DNA of 64,000 bases from Drosophila persimilis (lineage: Eukaryota > Arthropoda > Insecta > Diptera > Drosophilidae). Location of the stretch: the NCBI RefSeq assembly GCF_003286085.1, contig NW_020825317.1, forward strand, positions 3,100,001 to 3,164,000. The letters are read 5' to 3'. The notes under the pieces were generated by a model. The model was not told where the DNA came from and did not search any database. It saw nothing but the letters and a program-made list of their open reading frames with translations. Shown here piece by piece: positions 11,360-23,600 of this stretch (positions are counted from its first letter, which is position 1; each line of letters opens with the position of its first letter). Made by a program: the position numbers and the translations under genes.

Positions 11360-11735
11360 GCTCAAAATAATAGGTACACTTCAAGTTTTGTTATGAAAAA
11401 AGTTTGTTAACTGATTATTATTATTTTTTTGTTGCCTAAATGGGGTTTATAGTTAATATCCGATGTATCCACCTTGACTTTTTGTCACCTTTATAATTAT
11501 TTTTGGCGTACTTGTAATAAGCGTCTGGCAGGTGTCTCATACCTCAATTTTTGGACGCCCTCGCATAATTTTTGATTATTTGAAAATGAAAACTTAGCTA
11601 ATTTTGTTTCGTAAATCTCCCCACAAGTTTTCGATTGGATTTAAGTCGGAAAAACAAAATTTTGTTTTCAACACTTAAAGTACGATAAAACTAATTATTA
11701 ATGAAAAGCTTCAAGGTGTACCTATTATTATGATC
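11360..11735 (-). mobile_element. Internally deleted Tc1-like element (third copy)
   Basis: Left end AAATAATAGGTACACTTCAAG (about 11363-11383) is repeated inverted at the right end, CTTCAAGGTGTACCTATTATTA (about 11708-11730). Between them, on the minus strand near 11620-11655, is a DLNPIEN-like plus LW segment, the diagnostic motif before the last catalytic residue of Tc1 transposases. Only about 375 bp remain, so most of the transposase is gone. Confidence 0.7.
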
Positions 11736-13118
11736 AAGTGTGTATATATGTACTTATTCCAATGGATTGCATTTAAACCCTTTTCGCTCTTTCACTTTCA
11801 ATTTGACGCGCACCACTCGGCTCATTTCGGTCTCTTTAAATCGGTTAAGGCTCTCTTTTTCGCTCTCTTTGAATCGGGTATGAATCGGTAGCAACAATGA
11901 GTCCCATTCCATACTTTAAATTATGTACTTTAATTAATGTACTTGGATCGACATATGGTGATGATTGGAACTGCATTTCCCAACCATTGAAAAGGTGAAC
12001 CCACCGGGAAATGTACGTGATGTCCATATTCAGAAGCTGGTGCAGATTCAGAAGGTTGAGGCTAAGCCACTTGAATAGCGTGAATATGCCGCAACTATTG
12101 CGGAATATTATCATGACATATCCGAACATGCTGTCCGTGGCCGTTTCTGTATTCATGTTATTCAGGTACTGCCATGTTGGTCAGTTTAACGGACCCAGGA
12201 AAGACTGGTATTAAGACTTGGTTTGTTAGGTTGACCGCCGGTGGCGTGCATCCTTAAGAGGGGATGAACAGCCGGACAGAGGTCGCCCCCCTCCCCTCGG
12301 AGAAGGATAGCTCAAATTCGACCTGGAGACGAGACGAATCTGGATGGCAACAAGTGTCAGGTACTGGATGGCAGATAGGACTATGTGTACTGGACCGACT
12401 AGAGCTCAGCACCGGCGACATTGATCAAGATGGGTGAAATCCCACAAAGCTGGAAAATGCTAATTGGCATTTAAAACGGCTGGCCCATCAGCCATTATGT
12501 TGTCTGCTAGGGCCATATCCACAGTTCTTTTCAGGACGATACTTAAGACCGCGATTATTTGTTTGAGCCCAGTTCGAAACGGGCACCATCAATCGAAAGT
12601 GCTTGAGCTATGGTCATCACACGCATATAAATGAAACGGAAAAGGTTCCGTCCATTTTAAAGCCAGCTATTGTCAGCACTTTCCAGCGTGGAGGTGATAC
12701 GGTACTCATCGAAGATGAGTATAAATGGCTGTAAAGACTGTAAGGTACGAAAGTAGGTATATTTCCCACGCTTGAACTCTTCGACGTGCCCATCTCGCTC
12801 TATGTACCGAATGGCAATTCTTATCAAGCTGGGGCTAGACATTGTGCGGCTGTAGCAAGGGAATTGAATTAGCAGGATCTGAAATGGAAATCCGGTCTAT
12901 TTAATATAAAACGATAATATAATATCACGGAACGGTCGAAAACGGACTTAGAAATGATAAAACTCCGAGAGCGATGTGTGAAGTCTCGCTAAATGCTCGA
13001 AGACGGACTCAGAAAAGAGCATTTACCGGACAAAAATCGAGACGGACTTAAAAACGAGCAACGAGAATTAATATAGAATACATCGAAATCAGTCTTTTAA
13101 CTACCTTAAAAGTAATAC
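11736..13118. other. Intergenic with two unrecognised minus-strand frames
   Basis: Frames at 11845-12156 (103 codons; hydrophobic IFRNSCGIFTLFKWLSLNLL stretch) and 12657-12842 (61 codons; LQSLQPFILIFDEYRI) on the minus strand look less random than surrounding shadows but are not recognised. Stops separate them in every frame, and splice signals between them were not convincing. They may be pieces of a decayed gene or transposon. No RNA gene seen. Confidence 0.3.
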
Positions 13119-14228
13119 AAACGAGGGGGAACGTTGTGAGTTGCTGCGTACACAGCAACTCTACAGTTAAACCCGATACTTAGTCAGTATGGCTCTCTTC
13201 CGGCAGACGCCGCTAATATTAAGCGACACGACAAAGAGTGCGTGCGAGAGAGACAGAAAATCAGTCTGAGCGTGACGTCGGGCGCTGCGTAGCCAGTGCA
13301 AATTGATTTATTCCTTTTGGCTATAAAAATGATCTGATCTGATCCAGATTCAGCAATCTGATAGATATGGTCATTATCTATGATTCTGCGTTTTTAGTAT
13401 TCTCGTATCTTCAATACTGTGGATGCAACAGTTCTTCGTCCTTTGTGGGGGCGGAAGGGGTGGGGCGAAATTTTGAGATATACGTTTTATAGTGAGATCT
13501 ACAGGAGTGCGGATACTAAATTTGGTTACTCTAGCCTTAATAGTCTCTGAGATTTGTGAATATCCCCAGATTTGCATCCTTTGCGGGGGCGGAAGGGGGT
13601 GTGGCGAAATTTTGAAACAAACTCGTCTCGGTCTGATATATTAGGAGTGTGGATACCAAATTTGGTTGCTCTAGCTTTTATAGTCTCTGAGATCTAGGCG
13701 CTAATGTTTTACTCTAAGCAAAGCCGCCTATGCTACGTGTGTGTTAGAGAGAGACAGGGCGAGAAAAAATGAAATTGTTTTCTTGATGCTGGCTATAATA
13801 ATAATACGATCCAATTCAGATTCTGTAGTCTAAAAGATATGGTCATTCTCTACGATTCTGCGTTTTGGTTTTATCGTATCTTTAAGAATGTGGATGCCAC
13901 AGATTTTCGTCCTTTGTGGGGGCGGAAGTGGGCGGGTCGAAGTTTTGAAATATTTTTGTAGCAGTGACATATCAAAGAAGTCTGGATCCAAAACATCGTT
14001 GCTCTAGCTCTTATAGTCTTTGAGCACTAGGCGCTGAAGGGGACGGACAGACGGACAGACGGACGGACGGACAGACAGACAGGGCTCAATCGACTCGGCT
14101 ATTGATGCTGATCAAGAATATATATACTTTATGGGGTCGGAAACGATTCCTTCTGGAGGTTACACACATCCACTTTTACCACAAATCTAATATACCCCAA
14201 TAGTCATTTTGAGTATCGGGTATAAAAA
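13119..14228 (-). mobile_element. DINE-1/INE-1-like element, full length (copy B)
   Basis: Reverse complement of the same consensus: AAACGAGGGGGAACGTTG at 13119 and GAGTATCGGGTATAAAAA ending at 14228, with the (GGAC)n core near 14040-14080. Opposite orientation to the other full copies. Confidence 0.9.
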
Positions 14229-14561
14229 GTGTTCATCAACCTATGACGGATATTTCATAAAGGTTTAAACCTTGGAAATGTTTTCAATTTTACATATTTA
14301 AATGTGTATAACTGGTAATTAATTTAATGTGTTGCTTGAGATTTGATAGCCAAATAAAACACAAAACTTTCTTCAAACTTAATCCAACCATTCTTTCAAT
14401 TGACATTTAATGGCGGTTTCATCGCCGCAGCCGGAGCAGTTCTGGTCTGGTCCGAGTGTGGGCCGTGTTTATACAGGCCGTCCCCACATTATACGGTTTT
14501 ATTGCCATTAAAATATGTGTCAATGAGGCGTAAAGATAATGTCTTCGTCTGCTGATACAGT
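14229..14561. other. Spacer between DINE-1 copy B and LOA-like retroposon
   Basis: 333 bp of mixed composition. No coding or repeat feature recognised. Confidence 0.4.
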
Positions 14562-14711
14562 AGGTTAGGTTAGGTTAAGGCGGTAGCCGGGAGGGGGGGA
14601 TGTGAGTCTCCCGCCCCCTAGCTCACTTGGACCTATTAAAGGTCCGTTGTGTTGCCGCATGGGCATGTGCCCCTTCTCGTTTCCTGAACCGTGAGAGCAG
14701 ACTACTGCAGG

Positions 14712-17700
14712 TTAAGGGTCCCATCCGGAGGCTTGGATGTATTTGGACAAGGTCCCTGGTTTGATTTCGGACAGGTCCGAAATGTCCGTGAGAATACGAA
14801 GACGACGATTTCCAAGGGCTGGGCAGTGGCAGAAGAAGTGGGGGACCGATTCTTCCTCCTCCTCGTCGCGACAACTCCTGCAGAAGTCGTTATGAGGGAT
14901 TGACAGTCTGGAATCATGAGTGCCGATCTGCAAGGGTCCCGTAATGGCTCGAGTAACTGCAAAGCACTGTGCTCTGCTGAGTCTATACAGCTCTGCTGAG
15001 CGCTTCTTCGATCGATATGGCCATATCAATCTTGAGACTTTACAGGAAACGGTCTACTGCAACCTCCAATTGGCATTTTGCTCGAAAAATTCGTGCGTGA
15101 GGAGCCTGCACGTAGCCAAAGGCATCACCACTTGATCCCTATCCGATAGGAGAGGAATCGTAGTACCCTGCCTGGCTAGCTCGTCGGCGGCGTCGTTCCC
15201 CTCGATGTCCCTGTGGCCGGGGACCCATATAAGGAAGAGATCTAACTGCTCTGCGATCTCGTGCAGAGACCTGCGGCAGTCATTTACAGTCGCTGAGTTC
15301 GACGATATTGAGCATAGAGCTTTAATAGCCGCTTGGCTGTCCGAGAAGACGCACACTAAGTGCGTATCTAGGAGTAGTTTGGAGACGATCGAAATGGCCT
15401 CCTTGATGGCTTCAACCTCCGCTTGGAACACACTACAGTGATCCGGGAGCCTGAAGCAATGACTGATGTTCAGCTCGCTGCAGTAGACTCCGCCTCCCAC
15501 GCGGCCGTCTAGCTTTGAGCCATTAGTGTAGAAGTGGACCGCATTTGCAGGTCCTGGTTTGCCCATCTCCCAGTCCTCCCTAGATGGGATTGATACCTGG
15601 AAGGGCGTCGAGAGGTGATCAATGGGGATACAGTAATCTGTCCTCTCTGGTAATTGCGGGAGTCTCATCAGGATTCCCGAGCGCCCAACCGCGGATGCTT
15701 TCCACAGTCTGGCTTCTCTCATTCGGAGGGCGGAAAGTGTTGCCACCTTCTTTCCCATGAGATCCACAGGGAGGAGGTCCAGCACAGTATCCAGGGCTTC
15801 CCCTGGAGTAGTGCGTAGCCCGCCAGTTATGCATAGCTCTGCCATGCGTTGAACTCTGCTGAGTTTATTGAGGCCTGTCCTTCTGTCCAAGGCTGGCCAC
15901 CATACCACCACTCCATAGAGCATGATCGGTCGTATGATGGCGGTGTAAAGCCACCGAACTATATAGGGGGCCCATTTTAGTCCGATGGCTTTCCAGCAAG
16001 TATAGAGGGCCACTGTGGCCTTCTTTACTCTGTCCTCTATGCTCAATTTCCAGTCGAGCTTTCTATCGAGGATTAGGCCAAGATAATTGGCGTTGTTGCT
16101 GAAAACTAGCGCTTCCCCACATAGTCTAGGGGGAATCATACCGGATCTTTGTACTTCCTAGTGAAAAGCACCAGTTCCGTTTGGGACGGGTTGACGCCTA
16201 ACCCGCATTTGTCTGCTCATTTCCACATTTTCGTGAGAGTACTTTTCATGCACTCACACAACGTCTGCGGAAATTTTCCGGAGAGTGCTATAGCAACATC
16301 GTCCGCATACGCCACCACACGGCAGCCGCCCCCCTCTATCTCCCGCAGCAGTGTGTTCACTGCCACGTTCCATAGGAGGGGCGGGAGGACTCCGCCCTGC
16401 GGTGTAGCTCTACTGACAAATCTGGTGCACGTTGACGTCCCCAGTGATGCCTCAACCGTCCTGCATTGTAGCATCTGATCGATCAGGCTCACCGTCCTGG
16501 AGTCAACCCCCAGATCCGCACAGTGCCCCCGTGATGGCGGTCGGAAGGATGTTGTTAAAGGCGCCTTCTATGTCGAGGAAGGCTACTAGGGTGTACTCCT
16601 TAAAGTTAAGGGACGCTTCGATGATCGATGTGTTCGAGTATAGGGCCGTTTCGGTGGATCTTGCCTTCCGATAGGCATGCTGGGAGTCTGAGATCAGACT
16701 GGATGGAATACACGCCGTGAGATGCAGCCCCAGGAGCCGTTCCATCGCCTTTAGAAGAAAATCTTGGGGATCCTGAAATCTTTTGGGGCAGTGTGCGAGG
16801 GCTTGCCTGCCTTGGGTATGAATACAACTTTGGTCTGAAGCCAGGTGTCAGGAATGCACCCGTGGGAGAAAATTCCCTCGTAAATTATTTTCAGCCAATT
16901 AATGGCTCTATGTCCCACGTGAATCAGTTGGGCCGGGAAAATGCAGTCTGGCCCCGGTAACTTGTAAGGTTTAAAGCTTCTGATCGCCCAGGAAACGTTC
17001 TCCTGGCTTAGCAGGCTCAGGATGGCATTTGAGACGACAGAAGGAGCCGCGAAGTAGTTGGGTCTGTTTTCATCGCAGCCAGGGAAGTGAGTATTTAGGA
17101 GAAGATTTAGCGACTCATCGCTGGACGTAGTCCACGACTGGTCGGTGTTCTTCAAGTAGCCCAGGGTGTGTGTTGTCTTCGAGAGAACTCTGCACAAGCG
17201 CGAGGCTTCTGAGTTACTCTCGATTTCGCTGCAGAACTTACGCCAGGAGGCGCGTTTGGCTTTTCTAAGTTCTTTGTTGTAGGTTGACAGACTGGCCTTG
17301 TATTCGGCCCAGTTTTGCTCAACGTTCTCAGCCTTAGCTTTATTGAAGAGTCTCCGGTAGGCTTTCCGGAGTTCACCCAGTTTCGGATTCCACCATTCAG
17401 GTTTCCTCCGGCCTCTGTTCTTGTCAGAGGGGCATGCTTTGTCGAGCGCCTTATTGCAGGCGTCGGTAAAGATCTTAAGAAGACGGGTCGTGGCCTCCGT
17501 GGAGAACTCCTCCTCAGATGGGGGCTCAGGGAGAACACGACAGAGGTTATCAGAGTACCGAGTCCAGTTTGTCCGCCTGATGTTCCGGAATCGAACTGTC
17601 TTCGGTACTGAGAAGGAGAAAACAGTTTCCACGTACCTGTGGTCCGAGATGTAGTGCTTTTCCAGGACCCTCCAGGATACAATGTTACTCTGTATCTCAT

Positions 17701-18216
17701 GAGAGGCAAGCGTGAGGTCCAGGACCTCCTTCCGGTTTTAATAATAAAGGTGGGATCACTACCCCGGCTTAATAAGCCCATCTGAGTGGTCAGTAAGTAA
17801 CTAAAAAGGTACTCACCCCTTTCGTTTGTGTCAGTGCTTCCCCACTGACAGTGATGTGCATTGGCGTCGCACCCCACAATTAGGTCAAATTTCTTGGTCG
17901 AACAGTATGCGGAGCAGATCCTCAGTGAGCGCTCCTGGCCTTCGAGGCTCACTGCGGTGTGGTCTTCATTGCTGAAATTTGGGAGCAAAAATAAGTGTAA
18001 CTCTCTTTTTGCAAGAATGAAGGTACGAATTTTACCTGCGGTTTCAGCTACGTATAGCTTGTAGTCAAAAGTCCTCAGACCGGAGACCCTGTTTCCGAGG
18101 ATCCAGGGCTCCTGAATGAGGACTATGTCGGCTCCACCCTTGGCCAGGTGGAGCAGTAGAGCAGCGCATGCTGCCTTACAATGGTGGAGGTTTATCTGCA
18201 GGAGCGTCAACGACAT
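14712..18216 (-). pseudogene. ORF2 (EN-RT-RNase H) of the LOA-like retroposon, broken
   Basis: Pieces in order on the minus strand: endonuclease (17152-18216: LLQINLHHCKAA, VLIQEPW, VGCDANAHH); linker and start of RT (16751-17632: WWNPKLGELRKAYRRLF, PYKLPGPD, KVVFIPKAGK); RT palm (16503-16745: ISDSQHAYRKARSTE, FLDIEGAFNN; 16217-16492: TPQGGVLPPLLWN and the catalytic YADD); thumb and RNase H (15054-16139: YTNGSKLDG, VFSDSQAAIKAL, GHRDIEGNDAADELAR); Cys/His-rich C-terminus (14712-15029: CRSCRDEEEEES...HFFCHC). Frameshifts at about 17600, 16748, 16495, 16140-16217 and 15040. The first RNase H catalytic Asp (normally YTDGS) is Asn. Confidence 0.8.
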
Positions 18217-19272
18217 TCCTGAGGCTCGCCTCCACCATTGTTGCTTCTAGATCGCTGTCAGGTGACTCCGGCTCCTCCCCGACAACGATGTGGCTGAGAC
18301 CTCTGGCTAGGTCGCTTTCGTCGAACGCGTAGTCGTCCAGGACGTCGTCCGACATCATGGACGCCGCATCCGACGCCGGGTTGTCTTCCTCGCACGAGGC
18401 CCCCTCTTTCGGGATCTCTGGCAGCTCCGGGTCTGGCTCGACCTCCGCTTGCCTGCCCTTGCGATCCGACTTATAGGTGGATATGGTGTGGACCTTTTTG
18501 TACCCGTAGTCGAACACACCGTCCGTCTTAGCGAGGGGCTCTAGCGACTCCTCATTTAGGACGAGGATAATCTGGCGCCTCTGCCCCTGGATGTCCTCTA
18601 CCTTGGCCACCTTCCAATCGGCTGAGGGAAGGTGGGGGTTGCAGACCTGCAGTAGCCTGAGGATTTTCTCAGGTTCTGCAGGTTTAGCCGAGACCCATGC
18701 TCTGGCGCTTGGACGGCTGGGAACGGCCGCAGAGCGAGCGTCTTGGCAGGCGATGGCCTTTACCTTGCCTTGATGCCACCCTGCGTCCTCACACTTTGGC
18801 GGTGGTCCGCCGTTCTCCTCCAGTTCCTGTAGGAACCGGTCCTGGAGCTCGATCTCCACCAGGTGCCACTTATCGCGAAGGACATGGTCGTCCTCGGCGC
18901 CCCTGTCCAGGACACCGATCAGGGTCTTGCCCCTCGCCACCTCAGCGAACGACCCGCTTGGCGTGCTGGGCTTGGCCTGGCTGATTAGCGGGGGTCCTCC
19001 GCTGAGCGTTGCCGCTTGTTGGGGGTCTTGGCTGCGCCCTTTCCGGCTTTGGCTGGCTGGAATAGTGCCAGGATTGAGGAGGCCCACAGCCTCTGTTCCT
19101 TTCCTTCTGCCGACGCCCTGAAGTTCGGGTCCTCGTTGGACAGGATGAAAGCCGCTCGTCTCCTGTCCTGGTAAGACGGCTTTCCTCCCCGTGGTGCAGA
19201 GACGCTGCTCGCTGGGGCTCCCATGGGTTCCTCGGATGCGCACCCCGGTATCCGATTCGCCCTTGGAGCCAC
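18176..19272 (-). pseudogene. ORF1 (gag-like) of the LOA-like retroposon
   Basis: Two overlapping frames: 18985-19272 (MAPRANRIPGC..., basic, Pro/Ala-rich) and 18176-19243, which carries the more conserved central part (ENGGPPPKCEDAGW near the middle; RLLQVCNPHLPSADWKVAK; a IILVLNEESL strand) and an acidic C-terminus. The frame change between them suggests a frameshift in an original single ORF1. No CCHC zinc knuckles are visible, unlike the neighbouring R1-like element. Role, by family: RNA-binding protein of the retroposon particle. Confidence 0.6.
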
Positions 19273-19464
19273 CCGAATTGGAAGGACCCGATTGGCTTTT
19301 CGGGCCCCCCGTCGCTGCGGCTGCTGCCTGAAGACGGTGGACCGACTCAGTCTCCTTCCCCGTCTTCTTTGGACCTGGCGCTTTTCCCAGGCGCTGGTGC
19401 AGAGGGATTGGCTTGTCCCTCCGTTACTTTAAGAGGAGTACCGAGCTCCTTTGCGGTGTTTCTG

Positions 19465-20577
19465 TTTTTATACCCGATACTCAAAATGAGTATTGGGGTA
19501 TATTAGATTTGTGGTAAAAGTGGATGTGTGTAACGTCCAGAAGGAATCGTTTCCGACCCCATAAAGTATATATATTCTTGATCAGCATCAATAGCCGAGT
19601 CGATTGAGCCATGTCTGTCTGTCCGTCTGTCCGTCCGTCCGTCTGTCCGTCTGTCCGTCCCCTTCAGCGCCTAATGCTCAAAGACTATAAGAGCTAGAGC
19701 AACGATGTTTTGGATCCAGACTTCTGTGATATGTCACTGCTACAAAAATATTTCAAAACTTTTCCCCGCCCACTTCCGCCCCCACAAAGGGCGAAAATCT
19801 GTGGCATCCACAATTTCGACGATACGAGAAAACCAAAAACGCAGAATCGTAGAGAATGACCATATCTTTTAGACTGCAGAATCTGAACTGGATCGTATTA
19901 TTATTATAGCCAGCATCAAGAAAACAATTTCATTTTTTCTCGCCCTGTCTCTCTCTAACACACACGTAGCATAGGCGGCTTTGCTTAGAGTAAAACATTA
20001 GCGCCTAGATCTCAGAGACTATAAAAGCTAGAGCAACCAAATTTGGTATCCACACTCCTAATATATCGGACCGAGACGAGTTTGTTTCAAAATTTTGCCA
20101 CACCCCCTTCCGCCCCCGCAAAGGATGCAAATCTGGGGATATTCACAAATCTCAGAGACTATTGAAGCTAGAGTAACCAAATTTGGTATCCGCACTTCTG
20201 TTAGATCTCAATATAAAACGTATATCTCAAAATTTCGCACCACCCCCTTCCGCCCACACAAAGGACGAAAATCTGTTGCATCCACAATATTGCAGATTTG
20301 AGAAAACTAAAAACGCAGAATCATAGATAACGACCATATCTATCAGATTGCTGAATCTGGTTTAGATCAGATAATTTTTATAGCCAAAAGGAACAAATCA
20401 ATTTGCAGTGGCTACGCAGCGCCCGACGTCACGCTCAGACTGATTTTCTGTCTCTCTCGCACGCACTCTTTGTCGTGTCGTTTAATATTAGCGGCGTCTG
20501 CCGGAGGAGAGCCATACTGACTTAGTATCGGGTATAACCGTAGAGTTGCGGTGTCCGCAGCAACGTTCCCCCTCGTT
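19465..20577 (+). mobile_element. DINE-1/INE-1-like element, full length (copy C)
   Basis: TTTTTATACCCGATACTC at 19465 to GTTCCCCCTCGTTTT at about 20577, with the (GTCC)n core at 19616-19655. It lies exactly between the 5' side of the LOA-like retroposon and the poly(A) end of the R1-like retroposon. Confidence 0.9.
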
Positions 20578-20633
20578 TTTTTTTTTATTCTGTATTAACT
20601 CCTTAATTTTATTAAATTTTATAAGCCTAGGAC

Positions 20634-23600
20634 TTAACTATAGCTGGACAGGGAGCTGTATTGAGTTGGAGAGACCGGCAGGAGAGAGGCCGCAAAGCAA
20701 TGCTTCGCAGGGACCATGGTTCCCCCTAGCCACTCTCGTTCCTCGCACCTACGCAGTTCCTTCATGGCGCCGGCTGCAAAGTTTCTCCAGGCCGACCATA
20801 CCATGGGGTCTTCCACAATCGCCTCGATCAAGTTGTTCGGCGTGAGCTGCCCGCCGGCGGCTCGCCACAGCTCCTCCCTGATAAGTGCGAAGCGCCCACA
20901 TTGAAAAATTATGTGCTCAGCGTCTTCAGTGGCGTCGCCACACCACGAGCAGTTCGGCGAGTCCTCGTGGCCGAACCTCCAAAGGTAATGGCTGAAGCAG
21001 CCGTGTCCGCTCAGAAGCTGTGTGGAATAGAAATTGACCGCACCGTGTCGCCTGCCGATCCAATATCGGACATCCGGAATTAGGCGGTGTGTCCACCGTC
21101 CGTTATCAGAGCCGTCCCAGCTGCTTTGCCATGCTCTGAGGCTTCCTTCACGGGGCTGCTTACGCGCGTCTCTCCTTGCCGGGCCGGCCCGGATGGCTTC
21201 GGCCACAGCCCTCTCCTCAAGCACCAGAAGGTCGATAGGTAGGACTCCTGCCAGGACTTGTGCATCGTCGGATAAGGTCCGAAAGCCGCAGAAGATTCGG
21301 AGCGCGCAGAGGCGGTGAGTGGCTTTTACGCCCCTAGCGTAGCTGGCAACTTTAATGCCATCCGCCCATATGTCTGCTGCGTAGGTCATGGCTGAGCGGA
21401 CTACGCTGGTCAGCAGAATCCTCCTCTCCTGCTTCGGGCCACGGGTGTTCAGCAGTATTCGGAACAGCGCCCGACTCGTGTTTGCCGCTTTCTCCTGGAC
21501 GTAGCTTAGATGTTCACGGAAACTGAGCCTGGTGTCGATCATCACGCCCAGATACCGAATGGCTCGTTTCGACGATAATCTCTGGTCGCCAACCCTGATG
21601 TGTGCGGTCTCCACAGTCGAACGGGTGCTCACCAATACTGCCTCGGTTTTATGAGCGGCTAGCTCTAGTCCCGCAGAACGGAGCCAGTCTGCAATCAGCT
21701 GGATTGCGGTGTCGCAATTTGCTTCGACGACGTCCAGGTGCTTGTCTACCACCGTCAGGGCAACATCATCTGCGTAGCAGGTTAGTTGACATCCGCCTGG
21801 GAGTGCTAATCTTATGACTCCATCGTAGGCAATGTTCCATAAGAGAGGACCCATCACTGATCCTTGGGGAACGCCTGCCGTTATGCCGTGAGACTGCGCG
21901 CCGGCCGCCGTATTATACTCCAGCAGTCTCCCCTCGAAGTAGCTCCGTACTATTGCCTGTAGGTATTGGGGTACACCGCGCCGGTTCAGTGAGTCCAGGA
22001 TGCACTCCCACTTCACCGAATTGAAGGCGTTCCTGATGTCTAGGGTGACAATCAGGCAGTATTCCTTCTTGCCGCCCTTCCATCGAGTTCCCTCCACTGC
22101 CTTGGAATCTATGTCAACTACCCTGCCTATGGCGTCCACCGTTGACCTCCCTCTCCTGAAGCCGTATTGGTTTGGTGATAGTCCCCCAGCATCCTCGACG
22201 GCGTTGTCCAGTCTTCTACGGATTATCTGTTCCAGAGTCTTCCCCAGCGAGTCGATTAAGCAAATCGGTCGAAACGAGGAGGGATAGTCCGGCGGCTTAC
22301 CTGGCTTTGGCAAGAGCACCAGGTGTTGCAACTTCCACTGCGACGGAAATAGTCCTTCCCGCAGGCACTGCGTGAATGCCTTAGCAAACTCGTGCGGGTT
22401 GTATGCCATCACCAGTTTTACCGCACGGTTGGGGATTCCATCAGGGCCTGGAGCCTTCTTGGCCTTTAAGCTTCGGGCCAGGGCGACGATTTCGTCCTCC
22501 GTGACTGGTTCGACCGTATATGAAGGCTGGTGTGCGACGGCACTGATGGCAAGCCCGTGAGCCCCGGATGGGAACAATGCCTCAACAATCGTCCGCAACT
22601 GGTCTGGGTCAGACGGCGACCCCGCGTTGCTGCCATGAATTCGCTTCATCACCGTTTTGTAGGCACGTCCCCACGGATCCTTCTCGGCTGAGTCGCAAAG
22701 CAGCAGGAAGCACTCCCTCTTGCTCTCCTTGATAGCGTTCTTTAGGGCTTTTCTAGCTCCGCTGTACTCCGCCTGTAGCCTTGGCCAGCTAGTGCCGCTC
22801 CTTCTGCGGGCCCGTTGATATCGCCTTCTAGCTGACAGGCAAGTGCGTCTGGCCTCCTGGATCTCGTCGTTCCACCAATAGGTCAGCGACTGCTTACCCT
22901 TGAATGGCCTCTTGCGACTCATACTGGCATCGCATGCGAGCAGTAGGGACTCCAAAAGCTGGTTGACCATCTGTTGACCATCCCTGGTCGGTCTGCATCC
23001 ACCTTCTCCGCCTATCGAGAACACCACTGCCTCGTGGTCGCTGGCCGTATAGTGGTTCCCCAGGCGCCAGGTGGAAAGAGGGGAAAGGCTACTAGAGGTG
23101 AATGTAAGGTCGATGACTGACCCAGCGCCACCCCTGTTGAAGGTATTCGCGGTCCCCTGATTCAACAGTACTACGTCCAACGCAGCGAAGGCCTCAAGCA
23201 GTGCGTGTCCCTTGTATATGGCGTCCGAGCTGCTGCTTCTGGAGATGTCGCTGTCCCTCTCCTGGGCCCGAGCATTGAAGTCGCCAGCAATCACATTTTG
23301 TTTGTGGTGCCTGGCGTCGTCGGTCAATTCGTCCATCGCCGCAGCGAAGCTATGACGGCTCAGGCTTGGGAGGTGATAGCAACTGTAAATCCATAAGTTC
23401 CCCAGTTTTGCCCTGACGAAATGTCGGAACTCAGCGCACACTGAAGGCCGTAGAGGAGGGTTACCGCAAGCCCATATTGCTGCTTTGCCTGAGGAGCTTT
23501 GGACCCAGAATCCATCCTCGGGGGAAATGTAGGGTTCACTAATTATGGCAACGTCCGATCTCATTTCACGCACCGACTGAGAGAGCAGATCTGTGGCAGC

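Larger units (their letters stand above)
14562..19464 (-). mobile_element. LOA-clade-like non-LTR retrotransposon (Bilbo/Trim/LOA type), decayed
   Basis: Minus-strand order: ORF1 (gag-like), ORF2 with endonuclease, reverse transcriptase, RNase H and a Cys/His-rich end, then a 3' tail of tandem AACCT units (plus strand GGTTAGGTTAGGTTAA at about 14564-14580). RNase H in an insect non-LTR element points to the I/LOA groups; LOA-clade elements Bilbo and Trim are known from obscura-group flies (family knowledge). The frame is broken at several places in ORF2, so the copy is dead. Its 5' side ends at DINE-1 copy C; whether the retroposon's 5' end is cut by that insertion is not resolved. Confidence 0.85.
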
